This document shows, piece after piece, positions 1 to 10,017 of a stretch of DNA of 64,000 nt; within the stretch, counting starts at the first letter, position 1, and every line of letters begins with the position of its first letter. The DNA is taken from positions 3,522,746-3,586,745 of the forward strand of contig NZ_JAERQZ010000001.1 in assembly GCF_016735515.1 (NCBI RefSeq), given 5' to 3'. Under the pieces are notes generated by a model that saw only the letters and a list, made by a program, of their open reading frames with translations, had not been told where the DNA came from and made no database searches. The stretch is from Piscinibacter sp. HJYY11 (GTDB lineage Bacteria > Pseudomonadota > Gammaproteobacteria > Burkholderiales > Burkholderiaceae_C). The position numbers were made by a program, and so were the translations under genes.

Positions 1-278
1 TCTTCAACAGCTGGGTGCTGACCTACTTCGAAAAGCCCGCCCTGCAGCGCCACATCGAGACGCTCACCGAGCTCGTGCGCCGCACCGGCGCGATGTGGCT
101 CTCGGCCGAAGCCACCGGCCTGCGGATCGGCGCCGTCGAGCTGCCGCCACCCCGTCCCGAGCTGCCAACAGCGCAAAGCGTCTGGACGCTGTGCCACCGT
201 GTCGATGGCGCGCCGCACTTCGAAGCGCTGGCCCGCTCGCACGCCCATGGCCGCTGGGGCGAGTGGCTGGCCCAGTAG
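1..278 (+). CDS. DUF2332 family protein, C-terminal fragment
   Basis: Only the last ~91 codons are present; the gene starts before the window and the frame is open from base 3. The visible part begins with an FNSWVLTYF stretch, has a central WLSAEA motif and ends [11 protein letters not shown]. This pattern resembles the C-terminus of DUF2332 proteins, which often finish with an HGxWxxWL-like motif. The family has no established biochemical function. The stop TAG lies 34 bases before the next gene on the same strand, so the two could be co-transcribed. Family assignment is from pattern memory over a short fragment. Confidence 0.6.
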   Translation, partial: FNSWVLTYFEKPALQRHIETLTELVRRTGAMWLSAEATGLRIGAVELPPPRPELPTAQSVWTLCHRVDGAPHFEALARSHAHGRWGEWLAQ

Positions 279-312
279 CCGGATAATCGCCGCTCCCCTG
301 CAGGAGCCCCTC

Positions 313-1509
313 ATGTTCGAGCACGTCGACGCCTACGCTGGCGACCCCATCCTCACCCTCAACGAATCCTTCGGCAAGGACCCGCGGCCGAACAAGATCA
401 ACCTCTCCATCGGCATCTACTTCGACGACGCCGGCAACCTGCCGGTGATGAAGGCGGTGAAGACCGCCGAGTCGGCGATGCTGCAGACCGTGGGCGCTCG
501 TCCCTATCAGCCGATGGAAGGCGCGCCCAACTACCGCCAGGCGGTGCAGCACCTGCTCTTCGGCGCCGACCACGAAGCCGTGAAGAGCGGCCGCATCGCG
601 ACCATCCAGACCCTCGGCGGCTCGGGCGGCCTGAAGGTCGGCGGCGACTTCTTGAAGCGCTACTTCCCCAACAGCAACGTCTGGGTCAGCGACCCCACCT
701 GGGACAACCACCGCGCCATGTTCGAGGGCGCGGGTTTCACGGTGAACACCTACCCCTACTACGACGCCAAGACCGGCGGCCTGCGCTTCCCCGAGATGCT
801 GGCCGCCATCCGGGCCTTGCCCGAGCAGAGCATCGTGCTGCTGCACGCCTGCTGTCACAACCCGACCGGCGTGGACCTGTCGCGCGCGCAATGGGCCGAG
901 CTGATCCCGGTGCTCAAGGCCCGACAGCTGATCCCGTACGTGGACATCGCCTACCAGGGCTTCGGCGACGGCATCGAGGAAGACGCCTGGGCCGTGCGGG
1001 CGCTGGCCGATGCAGGCGTGAGCTTCTTCTGCGCCAGCAGCTTCTCCAAGAGCTTCTCGCTCTATGGCGAGCGCTGCGGCGGACTCTCCATCGTCTGCCC
1101 CGACAAGGCGCAGGCCGACCTCGTGCTGGGCCAGATGAAGGCGACGGTGCGCAAGAACTACAGCAGCCCGCCGACGCATGGCGGCCAGATCGTCGCGCGC
1201 GTGCTCGGCACGCCCGAGCTCGCCAAGCAATGGGCCGACGAGCTCAACGCGATGCGCACCCGCATCCAGGCCATGCGCCAGAAGCTGCACGCCGTGATCA
1301 GCGCCAAGCTGCCGGGCCGCAACTTCGACTACTTCATCACCCAGCGCGGCATGTTCAGCTACACCGGCCTCACCGCCGAGCAGGTCGACCGCCTGCGCGA
1401 AGAGCACGCGGTCTACCTCGTGCGCTCGGGCCGCATGTGCGTGGCAGGCCTGAACTCGTCGAACGTCGAAGCGACCGCGGTGGCGATGGCGGCGGTGCTG
1501 GCCAGCTGA
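313..1509 (+). CDS. tyrB: Aromatic/aspartate class I aminotransferase
   Basis: A 398-residue PLP-dependent aminotransferase of fold type I, expected to transfer amino groups between aromatic amino acids or aspartate and 2-oxoglutarate in the cytoplasm. The Schiff-base lysine is K246 in [13 protein letters not shown], equivalent to the TyrB/AspC active-site lysine. [11 protein letters not shown] (substrate and cofactor pocket) and the C-terminal [11 protein letters not shown] arginine region are present. Length matches TyrB/AspC (~397). The ATG is preceded by AGGAG (positions 302-306), which decides this start over longer upstream openings. The aromatic versus aspartate preference cannot be settled from sequence alone; the symbol is a family-level suggestion. 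Confidence 0.9.
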   Translation: MFEHVDAYAGDPILTLNESFGKDPRPNKINLSIGIYFDDAGNLPVMKAVKTAESAMLQTVGARPYQPMEGAPNYRQAVQHLLFGADHEAVKSGRIATIQTLGGSGGLKVGGDFLKRYFPNSNVWVSDPTWDNHRAMFEGAGFTVNTYPYYDAKTGGLRFPEMLAAIRALPEQSIVLLHACCHNPTGVDLSRAQWAELIPVLKARQLIPYVDIAYQGFGDGIEEDAWAVRALADAGVSFFCASSFSKSFSLYGERCGGLSIVCPDKAQADLVLGQMKATVRKNYSSPPTHGGQIVARVLGTPELAKQWADELNAMRTRIQAMRQKLHAVISAKLPGRNFDYFITQRGMFSYTGLTAEQVDRLREEHAVYLVRSGRMCVAGLNSSNVEATAVAMAAVLAS

Positions 1510-1527
1510 GGCCAGCGCCGGGGCGCC

Positions 1528-3306
1528 TCAGGCCGACCAGCGCCGGGCCATGCCCTTGCCGGCCTGCTTGCCGGCGTACATCGCCGCATCGGCCTTGCGC
1601 AGCAGCTCGGCCGCGTCCGTGCCATCGGCCGGCGCCAGCGCGTAGCCGATGCTCAGGCCCAGCTCGCAGCGGTGCGAGCCGACCTGGAAAGGCTCGCGCA
1701 CGGTGTCGAGCAGCTTCTGCGCGAGCGACTCGGCCTGTGCCGGGCCCGAGAGGCCACTCGTGAGGATGACGAACTCGTCGCCGCCCAATCGGGCCACCGT
1801 GTCCTGCGCGCGTGTGGCCGCCTGCAGGCGGCGCGACAGGAGCAGCAGCAACTGGTCGCCGACCTCGTGGCCGTGCCGGTCGTTCACCGTCTTGAAGCCG
1901 TCGAGGTCGAGCAGATAGAGCGCGACGCGGCCTTCGGGCTCGCGCTTCTGCAGCGCCGACTTGATCTGCGACTGCAGCCCGCGCCGGTTGTGCAGGCCGG
2001 TGAGCGGGTCGCTGTGCGCGAGGAAGTGGAAGATGTCGCGCTCGCGGCTCGCGTGCTGCGCGGCCGCGTGCATCGCCTGCGTGCTCAGGCTCAGCACGCG
2101 CAGGTAGAACAGCATGTCCACCGTGGCGCCGAACTCGAAGGAGTGCAGCGTCCAGAAGTTCACCGGCAGCACACCGTTGATCACGCCGATGAGCGTGGCG
2201 GTGGCCAGCGCGTAGATGCCCCAGGCGAGCAGGAAACCCCAGCCCACCGGGTCGCGCTCGCGGGCGCGTGCCATCGCGCCCGGCAGGCCCAGCAGCGCGG
2301 GCACCGGGCCCAGCACGCTCACGATGGCGGTGATGGTGCCGGTGCCGATGAGGCCCAGCGCGTAGGCCAGCGCCACCGCGGCCACGGTGACCGCGCCGCC
2401 GTGCATCAGGCGGCTGAAGCCGCGGCCGGTGTAGCGCGTGTGCACCAGGGCCGCGCTGCGCCCGCCGACGGGTCGTGTCAGCGCATGCTCGATGAAGAGG
2501 AAGGAGCCGCACAAGGCCATCAGCGAGAAGAGGCCGCCGGCGTGCTGCTCCATCCAGATCCAGTCGCGCCAGAGGTACTGCGCGCCGATGCCGAACTGGA
2601 ACAGTGAGAAGAAGATGCTGCCCGCAGCCAGCAGTGCGTACTTGAGCGAGAGTGTCTCGCGCAGCGTGACGAAGCGGCCCAGGCTGTACACCAGGAGCGC
2701 GATGCCGAGACCGGCGAGCGCGCCCTGCAGCGTCTGCTCGGCGAGCGCCCGCTCGTGGAAGGCCTGCAGCGTGTTGAGCGTGATCGGCAGGATCATCGCG
2801 CCGCCCGTCTGCACGCGCAGCAGCAGCTCGGCCCGGCTGCCCGGTGGCAGCTCGATCGGCATGGCGTGCGAGCGGCTGGCCAGCGGCCGCTGCGAATGCG
2901 GCTGGTGGCTGCCCAGCACCCCCTGCCGCAGCACGCGGCCCTCCGACACGAGGTAGGCGTCGATGCGGTGCAGCGCCGGGTAGTCGATGTCCAGGATCCA
3001 GCGTGCCGACGCACGCTCGCTCGACTCGATCGGGATGCGCAGCCACATGGCCTCGTCACGCCGGCCCAGCGTGGCGTGGGGCGACGGCGGCGGCCCGAAG
3101 CGATCGCGTTGCGCGAGCACCTGCTCCAGCGTGAGCGTGCGGCTGGGGTCGGCCAGCAGGCTCACGGCCGGCCAGGCGTCGACCGCGCGATGGCCTTCTT
3201 CGAGACGCAGCGGGCCGGCGAGGGTGCCCGTGTGCAGCAGCAGCCAGCCGAGGGCCAGCAGGACGAACTGGCGGGCAGCCTGGAAGAGAGAGAGGGGCGG
3301 GCGCAT
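1528..3306 (-). CDS. Membrane diguanylate cyclase, 7TMR-DISM plus GGDEF
   Basis: A 592-residue membrane sensor that should synthesise cyclic di-GMP. An N-terminal signal or anchor segment (about residues 8-25) is followed by a periplasmic 7TMR-DISM extracellular domain. About seven hydrophobic helices come next (roughly 175-400), then a GGDEF domain. The active site is an intact GGDEF at 508-512, and an RAQD inhibitory I-site starts nine residues before it, so product inhibition is expected. I chose the ATG at 3306 because it opens directly into the signal segment; the open frame runs further upstream but with low-complexity Arg/Ala sequence. It is the last gene of a leftward run with an Fpg-family glycosylase, 167 bases away. 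The ligand sensed is unknown. Confidence 0.88.
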   Translation of the reverse strand: MRPPLSLFQAARQFVLLALGWLLLHTGTLAGPLRLEEGHRAVDAWPAVSLLADPSRTLTLEQVLAQRDRFGPPPSPHATLGRRDEAMWLRIPIESSERASARWILDIDYPALHRIDAYLVSEGRVLRQGVLGSHQPHSQRPLASRSHAMPIELPPGSRAELLLRVQTGGAMILPITLNTLQAFHERALAEQTLQGALAGLGIALLVYSLGRFVTLRETLSLKYALLAAGSIFFSLFQFGIGAQYLWRDWIWMEQHAGGLFSLMALCGSFLFIEHALTRPVGGRSAALVHTRYTGRGFSRLMHGGAVTVAAVALAYALGLIGTGTITAIVSVLGPVPALLGLPGAMARARERDPVGWGFLLAWGIYALATATLIGVINGVLPVNFWTLHSFEFGATVDMLFYLRVLSLSTQAMHAAAQHASRERDIFHFLAHSDPLTGLHNRRGLQSQIKSALQKREPEGRVALYLLDLDGFKTVNDRHGHEVGDQLLLLLSRRLQAATRAQDTVARLGGDEFVILTSGLSGPAQAESLAQKLLDTVREPFQVGSHRCELGLSIGYALAPADGTDAAELLRKADAAMYAGKQAGKGMARRWSA

Positions 3307-3473
3307 TCCCGAGAACTGCAGCGGCGTCGGCAAGAAAGGGAGGCAAGGCACGCGGCGCGCGCCGGCCAGATTGTCCCGCCTGGGTGGCGCTAGAGGTGTC
3401 GCCTCAATGGCACGCAAGCGGCAGAAGTGCTCGTTTGCCCGTGGATCGTCGTGCCGGCCCGCCCCGGGCGGGC

Positions 3474-4355
3474 TCAGCCGAGCTCGTCGATGTTCTTCGG
3501 CCAGCTCTTGTGCAGCAGCGTCGAGAGCGCCCGGTCGGCCAGCAGCTTGCCGCCGGTCTGGCAGCGCGCGCAGTAGTTCGTTTCGTTGTCGGCGTAGACG
3601 ATGCGCTGCACCGGCGTGCCGCACACCGGGCAAGGCTGGTTGTACTTGCCGTGCACGGCCATCTGCGGGTGGAAGGCGGTGACCTTCTCGGTCCAGTCAC
3701 CGGCTTCTTCATTGAGTCGGGCGATCCATTCCTGCAGCACGGCTTGCGTCGCGTGGAAGAGCCGCTCGATCTGCTCGGGCTGCAACTTCTGCGACAGCTG
3801 GATCGGCGAGAGCTGCGCACGGAAGAGGATCTCGTCTGAGTAGGTGTTGCCGATGCCGCTGAAAAGGCGCGGGTCGGTCAGCACGCGTTTCAGCGTGTGG
3901 TTCTCGCGCGTGATGCGCTCGCGGAAGTCGGCCAGCGTGGCCGCCATCACGTCGATGCCACCCGGGTCCATCGCCTCGAGCGCGGCGCGGTCGGCCAGCA
4001 CGTGCAGCGAGGCGCGGCGCTTGCTGCCGGCTTCGGTGAGCACGACGCTGCCGTTGTCGAACTCGAACACCGCGAGCGAGATCTTGCCCGGCGGCTTGCC
4101 GCCCGGCAGCAGCCAGCGTAGGCGGCCGGCGATCATCAGGTGGATGACGAGGAAGAGCCCGTTGTCGAGCGCGAGCACCACGCGCTTGCCGAGGCGCTCC
4201 ACACCCGCGACCTTCCGGCCTTCGGCTTGCGAGAGCGGCGGCAGCGCGGTGCGCAGCAGAAAGGGGTTGAGCAGCTTCACCCGCTGCAGCACGCGGCCCT
4301 GCACCTTCTCGGCCAGGCGTTCGAGGTAGACCGTGATGTCGGGCAGCTCGGGCAT
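3474..4355 (-). CDS. mutM: Fpg/Nei family DNA glycosylase-lyase
   Basis: A 293-residue bifunctional DNA glycosylase/AP-lyase for oxidised bases. The N-terminus MPELPD supplies the catalytic Pro2-Glu3 pair. K57 matches the conserved catalytic lysine. The H2TH region SGIGNTYSDEILF spans 166-178, and a four-Cys zinc finger uses C242, C245, C262 and C265 with QR at 250-251. The chain continues 28 residues past the last zinc ligand, whereas classical MutM ends right after it, so this may be a subfamily with different substrate preference rather than true MutM. Its stop is 167 bases from the diguanylate cyclase, and its start is 15 bases after the anti-sigma gene stop, suggesting co-transcription with the sigma/anti-sigma pair. 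Confidence 0.88.
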   Translation of the reverse strand: MPELPDITVYLERLAEKVQGRVLQRVKLLNPFLLRTALPPLSQAEGRKVAGVERLGKRVVLALDNGLFLVIHLMIAGRLRWLLPGGKPPGKISLAVFEFDNGSVVLTEAGSKRRASLHVLADRAALEAMDPGGIDVMAATLADFRERITRENHTLKRVLTDPRLFSGIGNTYSDEILFRAQLSPIQLSQKLQPEQIERLFHATQAVLQEWIARLNEEAGDWTEKVTAFHPQMAVHGKYNQPCPVCGTPVQRIVYADNETNYCARCQTGGKLLADRALSTLLHKSWPKNIDELG

Positions 4356-4370
4356 CGCGGCGTGGCCGGC

Positions 4371-5108
4371 CTATTTCGGCGGCGGCACCTTCCACAGCTT
4401 GCCGCACAGGCCTCGGTACACGTAGGGACCGCTCGGCTGCGTCGGGCTGCTGCCCTGCGGCTCGATCGACACCGCCACCTCGGCCGCCGTCGCGAAGATC
4501 TTCTCGGCCGGCTGTGTCAGCGTGACCTGCACGAAGGGACCGGCGGGTGCCGGGCCGACCGGGCGTGGGTTGCCGGCGGCGTCGATCACCCAGAGGTAGA
4601 GCGTCTGGCCGGCGGGCGGCGTGATGGGGCTCACCTGCTTGAGGTCGAGCACCGTGCCCTGGCGCCTGCTCGACACGATCAGGCCGGTCTTGCCCTCGGG
4701 CGTGGCGAGCACGCCGACGTAGCTCTCGGGCAGCTGCGTGTCCTGCTGCTGGAAGACCACGGGCAGCAGCAGGCCCAGCATCAGGCCGAAGGCGAGCGCG
4801 CCGCTGGGCAGGGGTGAGAGCAGGCGCCGCCACCACGGAACCGCAGGGGACTGGCGCGTGGGCGACGACGCAGCCGCCCCCAGGGCACGCTGCTCGATGC
4901 GGCCCCACAGCGCCTGGCTCGGTGTGCGCGGCGGCAGGCGCTGGGCCATCGGGTGCAGGCGCACGTCCCACTGCGCGACCTGGCGGGCGATCGTGGGGTG
5001 CTCGCGCATCACCGCTTCGAAGCGGCGGCGCGCACGGCCCTGCAGCGTGCCCAAGGCGTAGGCCGCGGCGAGGTGCTCGATGGCGGCGGGTGAGTGGTAC
5101 CAGTTCAT
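4371..5108 (-). CDS. RskA-type anti-sigma factor
   Basis: A 245-residue single-pass membrane protein expected to bind and inhibit the ECF sigma factor encoded just upstream. The cytoplasmic N-terminal ~95 residues contain the anti-sigma-like helix EHLAAAYALGTLQGRARRRFE. One transmembrane helix lies at about 101-119, followed by a periplasmic RskA-like (anti-sigma-K) domain with TLYLWVIDAAG and FVQVTLTQPAE segments. No HxxxCxxC zinc motif is visible, consistent with the zinc-free RskA group. The gene follows the sigma gene in the same direction with a 76-base gap occupied by a GC-rich repeat. Induction in this family normally occurs by regulated proteolysis; the trigger here is unknown. Confidence 0.85.
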   Translation of the reverse strand: MNWYHSPAAIEHLAAAYALGTLQGRARRRFEAVMREHPTIARQVAQWDVRLHPMAQRLPPRTPSQALWGRIEQRALGAAASSPTRQSPAVPWWRRLLSPLPSGALAFGLMLGLLLPVVFQQQDTQLPESYVGVLATPEGKTGLIVSSRRQGTVLDLKQVSPITPPAGQTLYLWVIDAAGNPRPVGPAPAGPFVQVTLTQPAEKIFATAAEVAVSIEPQGSSPTQPSGPYVYRGLCGKLWKVPPPK

Positions 5109-5141
5109 GTCAGTGGCGCCCGGCCGCCCGAATCCAATGAC

Positions 5142-5183
5142 CGCCCCCTTGGGGGGGCAGGAGCGTAGCGACGTGGGGGTTGC
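5142..5183. repeat. Copy of dispersed GC-rich intergenic repeat
   Basis: The sigma/anti-sigma gap contains a C-run/G-run hairpin followed by GGAGCGTAGCGAC (5160-5172) and a G-run. The same module, one base different and inverted, occurs at 24385-24397 after pilU. Similar elements are common in intergenic regions of Burkholderiales. It sits inside an apparent operon, so it may affect mRNA folding between the two genes. Confidence 0.6.
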
Positions 5184-5184
5184 T

Positions 5185-5763
5185 TCATGACAAACCCACC
5201 TCGCCCATGCAATCTTTCAGGCGCACCAGGCTGCGCCGCACCCAGGCCTTGATGGTGCCCAGCGGGCGCGACAGGCGCACCGCGAGGTCGGCATGCGTGA
5301 GACCTTCGTAGTAGGCCAGCATCACCGCGAGCCGCGGCTCGGCCTCGAGCTGGCCGATGCAGCTGCCCAGGCGGTCGTCGGACTGCGCGGCCATCAGCTG
5401 CGCCATCGGCGAGGCGTTTTCATCGGGTACGTCGTGCTGGTGTTCTTCACCATCTTCACCTTGCCATTGCAGCGGCACCTCGGGGCGCGACTTGCGCAGC
5501 AGGTCGATCGCGCGGTTGCGCACCATCGCCGTCAGCCAGGCCATCGCGTGGGTGTGCACCGCGGGGTAGCTGGCGGCGCGCGACCACACGGTGACGTAGA
5601 CGTCCTGCAGCACGTCTTCGGCGGTGGCCTGGTTGCCGAGCACGCGGTAGGCCACGGCAAGCAGGCGGCTGGCGGTGCGGTCGTAGAGCTCGCGCAGGGC
5701 CTGCCGGTCTTGCAGTGCGATGCGGCTGAGCAGCTGGTCGAGGGCGGCGGTGTCAGCGGTCAT
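5185..5763 (-). CDS. ECF RNA polymerase sigma factor (SigK-like)
   Basis: A 192-residue sigma-70 family factor of the ECF type. Region 2 covers about residues 24-90, with RLLAVAYRVLGNQATAEDVLQDV and the DNA-melting segment AWLTAMVRNRAIDLLR. Region 4 covers about 135-185, with the helix-turn-helix LTHADLAVRLSRPLGTIKAWVRR. Sigma regions 1 and 3 are absent, as expected for ECF. The next gene downstream is an RskA-like anti-sigma, which supports assignment to the SigK/RskA-type groups. An upstream lipoprotein gene ends 20 bases before its start, so it may share a transcript with it. Target promoters are not identifiable here. Confidence 0.92.
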   Translation of the reverse strand: MTADTAALDQLLSRIALQDRQALRELYDRTASRLLAVAYRVLGNQATAEDVLQDVYVTVWSRAASYPAVHTHAMAWLTAMVRNRAIDLLRKSRPEVPLQWQGEDGEEHQHDVPDENASPMAQLMAAQSDDRLGSCIGQLEAEPRLAVMLAYYEGLTHADLAVRLSRPLGTIKAWVRRSLVRLKDCMGEVGLS

Positions 5764-5783
5764 GGCACGTGGCGTTCAGCAGG

Positions 5784-7238
5784 TCAGCGGCGTGGCTTGG
5801 CTGCGCGTGTGAGCACGATCGGTAGGCCGGAGGCTTGGGCGAACTGCTGGCGGATGTCGTCGAAGCTCGCGAGGCGCACATCTTCGAAATCGCCCCAGCG
5901 CAACGGCGGCGGCAAATCATTGTAGACCTCGCGTGGTGCGTGAACGCACGCGTGATCGTGTGCAGCCGAGAGGGAAAACCTGGCCTTGCCGGGCAGCGAC
6001 AGCGACTGCCCCGCCTCGACGCGCGGGTCGGCGCTGAAGCGGTTGGGGAACACGCGGCGGATCGCTTTGGTCGCCGGGTCCTGCGCGTAGCAGTAGAGGT
6101 AGCCGGCGCTCGCGGTCGTCACCTGCAGGTCGGCCTGGCCGCTGTTGCGGCGCGGCTGGAGATTAAGTTGCACCGCGGCTGCTTCGCCACCCGTGGCGGT
6201 GGTGGCGAGGGGGCCGCTTGGCACCTCGCGCGTGACCAGGCGCTGGAAGAACGCAAGGTCGATCTCGCCCTGCGGCGGCAGGCCGGTGGCGCGGCGGTAG
6301 GCCGCCAGCGCTTGGTCGAAGCCGGGGCTTCGGGTGGCATCGAGCGCGCCATCGAAATAACGGCGGTCGCGCATCCGCGTCTTGGCAAGCACGGTGCGTT
6401 CGTCCGGGCTCATCGAGAAGAACCAGTCCTCGATCTCGCGCTGCACCTCGGGGTGGTCGTCGGGCGTGCCCAGGCATTGCCAGTAGGGCGCGCGGATCAG
6501 CTTGCCCACGAGTTCGATGGCGGCGAGCTCGACCATGTTGCGCGCGGCCTGGGCCGGGCCTTCGGAGCGTGCCGCGGAGAAGGAGAAGACGGACGCCGAG
6601 CCGAGGATGCGCGCCTGCCCATCACCGGCGCTCGCATCGCGCTTGGCGATCACGGTGGTGTTCTTCGAGGTCACGCCGTTCACCAGCGTGAAGGAATCGG
6701 TGCGCACCACGGCTGCGTCGAAACCGAGCACCGAGAACTTCGCCTCGTTGCCGAAGCGCAGCCCGAAGAGCTGCTGCACGAGGCCGAAGCTCGCGCTGTT
6801 GCGCTGCACGTCTTCGTCGAGCTGGCTGATTGTGCCGCGCAGGTTGAACTCGGGGATCACGGCGAAGGGCGTGGTCTTCTGCGCCGTCTGCAAGAGCTGC
6901 GCAAGGTTCTGCTGGTCGTTGCCGAAGACCGAGAGCCGAACGGCGCGCGAGCGGCGCGTCATGTCGGAGATGGCCGAGGTCATCATGTCGCGCGTGCTGA
7001 CCTGCACTTTCTGGGTGGCGTCACGCAGCTCTTCCATCATCAGCGTCACGTCGCGGGTGCCGCTCCTGAACATCAGCTCGTCCATGCAGCGCAGCGCCGG
7101 CGTGAAGCTCGTGATGGTGCGCTGGGCACGGTCGGTGGGGTTGGCTTGCTGGCGCACGTCGGCCAGCGTCGACTTGGAGGGCGAGGTGCAGGCGGCCAGC
7201 AGGCTGCAGGCGGCGGCGATCAGGGTGAGGCGGCGCAT
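5784..7238 (-). CDS. CsgG/HfaB-like lipoprotein with DUF4384 domain
   Basis: A 484-residue predicted outer-membrane lipoprotein. The N-terminus MRRLTLIAAACSLLAAC carries a lipobox with Cys17, which fixes the start at 7238 rather than five codons upstream. Residues ~35-260 resemble CsgG/HfaB-type secretion-pore proteins, with conserved-looking FAVIPEFNLRGTISQLDEDVQ and a segment like the family's repeated NMVELAAIELVGKLI helix. Residues ~360-440 look like DUF4384 (GYLYCYAQDPATKAIRRVFPN). The DUF4384 call is firmer than the CsgG call. It could assemble a secretion or adhesion structure together with the secreted protein encoded just upstream. Both lie ahead of the sigma/anti-sigma pair in the same direction. 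Confidence 0.65.
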   Translation of the reverse strand: MRRLTLIAAACSLLAACTSPSKSTLADVRQQANPTDRAQRTITSFTPALRCMDELMFRSGTRDVTLMMEELRDATQKVQVSTRDMMTSAISDMTRRSRAVRLSVFGNDQQNLAQLLQTAQKTTPFAVIPEFNLRGTISQLDEDVQRNSASFGLVQQLFGLRFGNEAKFSVLGFDAAVVRTDSFTLVNGVTSKNTTVIAKRDASAGDGQARILGSASVFSFSAARSEGPAQAARNMVELAAIELVGKLIRAPYWQCLGTPDDHPEVQREIEDWFFSMSPDERTVLAKTRMRDRRYFDGALDATRSPGFDQALAAYRRATGLPPQGEIDLAFFQRLVTREVPSGPLATTATGGEAAAVQLNLQPRRNSGQADLQVTTASAGYLYCYAQDPATKAIRRVFPNRFSADPRVEAGQSLSLPGKARFSLSAAHDHACVHAPREVYNDLPPPLRWGDFEDVRLASFDDIRQQFAQASGLPIVLTRAAKPRR

Positions 7239-7267
7239 GGTGGGCTCCAGCAAGAGGTGTTTTTCAC

Positions 7268-7289
7268 CGCCCGGCGCGACGGCCGGGCG
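7268..7289. other. Intergenic hairpin, GC-rich 8-bp stem
   Basis: CGCCCGGC and GCCGGGCG arms with a six-base loop lie between the secreted-protein gene and the lipoprotein gene. Reading leftward the stem is followed by A-rich rather than U-rich sequence, so it is not a typical intrinsic terminator. It may stabilise or separate the two messages. Confidence 0.4.
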
Positions 7290-7307
7290 GGCGGGGCACG
7301 CAAGGGC

Positions 7308-8078
7308 TCAGCGGGCGTTGGGGAAGGAGAAGTCCTTCTTCTCCTTGACCCACAGGTCGGCACCGTTCTTCACCTGCAGGTCCCAGCCGTGCGACTCGGG
7401 GTTGCCGCCGAGGCCGGTCAGGCCCTTGGGGATGGTGTAGTTGCCCTTGGTGCGGCCGATGGGGGAGTCGAGGAAGCAGGCGTCCTTGTTGCCGTCGACG
7501 TCGCGGCTGATCTTCCACAGCGCATCGCAGTCGGCGCTGCGCTCTTCGCGCTTCTCGCACTGGATGCCGCGGCCGCCGGCGATGCTGTCGGTCTCGAAGC
7601 CGCTCGGGCAGACCACGCCGCGCGACACGTCGTGCCCGACCTGGCGCTCCAGCGGGAAGCGCTCGGGCCACTCGAAGCTCACCTTGATGGCGACGAAGGT
7701 GTCGGGCCCGGTCGGGTTGACGACGCGCGAGAAGGCCGAGGCGGGCGGGTCGATGCCGACCACCGGCGGGCGCATCACCGAGGGCACCTTGGCGCCGGTG
7801 ACGGCGGCCAGGCACTGGTCGGAGCCGGTCGGGTCCATCGTGATGTTGCCGTTGAGGCTCACGCCCTTGGCGCTGAAGGCGAGCGGCGAGCAGATCGACT
7901 CGAGCACCTTGCGCTCCTCCTTGCGACAGACGAGCACGTTGCCGTTGCGCTGGGCCTGGGTGCCGCTCGGGCAGGCCACGCCTTCGCTGGGGTTGGCGGC
8001 TTGCGAGGGGAGGGACAGGAAGACGGTGGCCACGGCAGCGGCGGTCTTCACGAGGATGAAAGAAGAAGTGCGGTTCAT
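7308..8078 (-). CDS. Secreted Cys-containing protein of unknown function
   Basis: A 256-residue protein I do not recognise. It has a clear signal peptide (about residues 8-30, ending PSQAA), so it should be exported. The mature part contains several cysteines, with two similar VxCPSGx-type segments (near residues 35 and 160) each followed by a C-[KE]-[KR]-x-E-R cluster. This suggests an internal duplication and disulfide bonds. The start at 8078 is chosen because AAGGA lies at normal spacing and the signal peptide begins there; the open frame extends upstream without such support. It is 69 bases upstream of the lipoprotein gene and may be its partner or substrate. Confidence 0.6.
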   Translation of the reverse strand: MNRTSSFILVKTAAAVATVFLSLPSQAANPSEGVACPSGTQAQRNGNVLVCRKEERKVLESICSPLAFSAKGVSLNGNITMDPTGSDQCLAAVTGAKVPSVMRPPVVGIDPPASAFSRVVNPTGPDTFVAIKVSFEWPERFPLERQVGHDVSRGVVCPSGFETDSIAGGRGIQCEKREERSADCDALWKISRDVDGNKDACFLDSPIGRTKGNYTIPKGLTGLGGNPESHGWDLQVKNGADLWVKEKKDFSFPNAR

Positions 8079-8278
8079 GGTGACAGTCCTTGAAGGTTGG
8101 TTGCGGTCCTCAGGGGCCGTCGTGGCCACCTGCACCTTCAAGACGGGTCGGGCTGTGGCCTGGATGCAGGCCCCCCATGAACAGGGGTCCGAGCCCCTGC
8201 GAGGCAGGGCCCAGAGCCGCGCGTCGATAATCACGGGTTTTCACGAGGCGGCGCAGGTTTCAGCAGCGCCGCAACCCC

Positions 8279-9904
<1,626 letters not shown>

Positions 9905-10017
9905 CGCCGCACTGCCGGCATCTCGCGCCGCCAATCCACCGTTTCGTCGCATGGGCTTGAGCACGGCGGGCGGGCGCGGCACAGTCGGGGCCTCGCCAAC
10001 GACTCCAGCCCGCCACC

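Noticed and set aside
7268..7289. Hairpin considered as an intrinsic terminator in the leftward direction
   Set aside because: It is followed by A residues, not U, in the direction of transcription.
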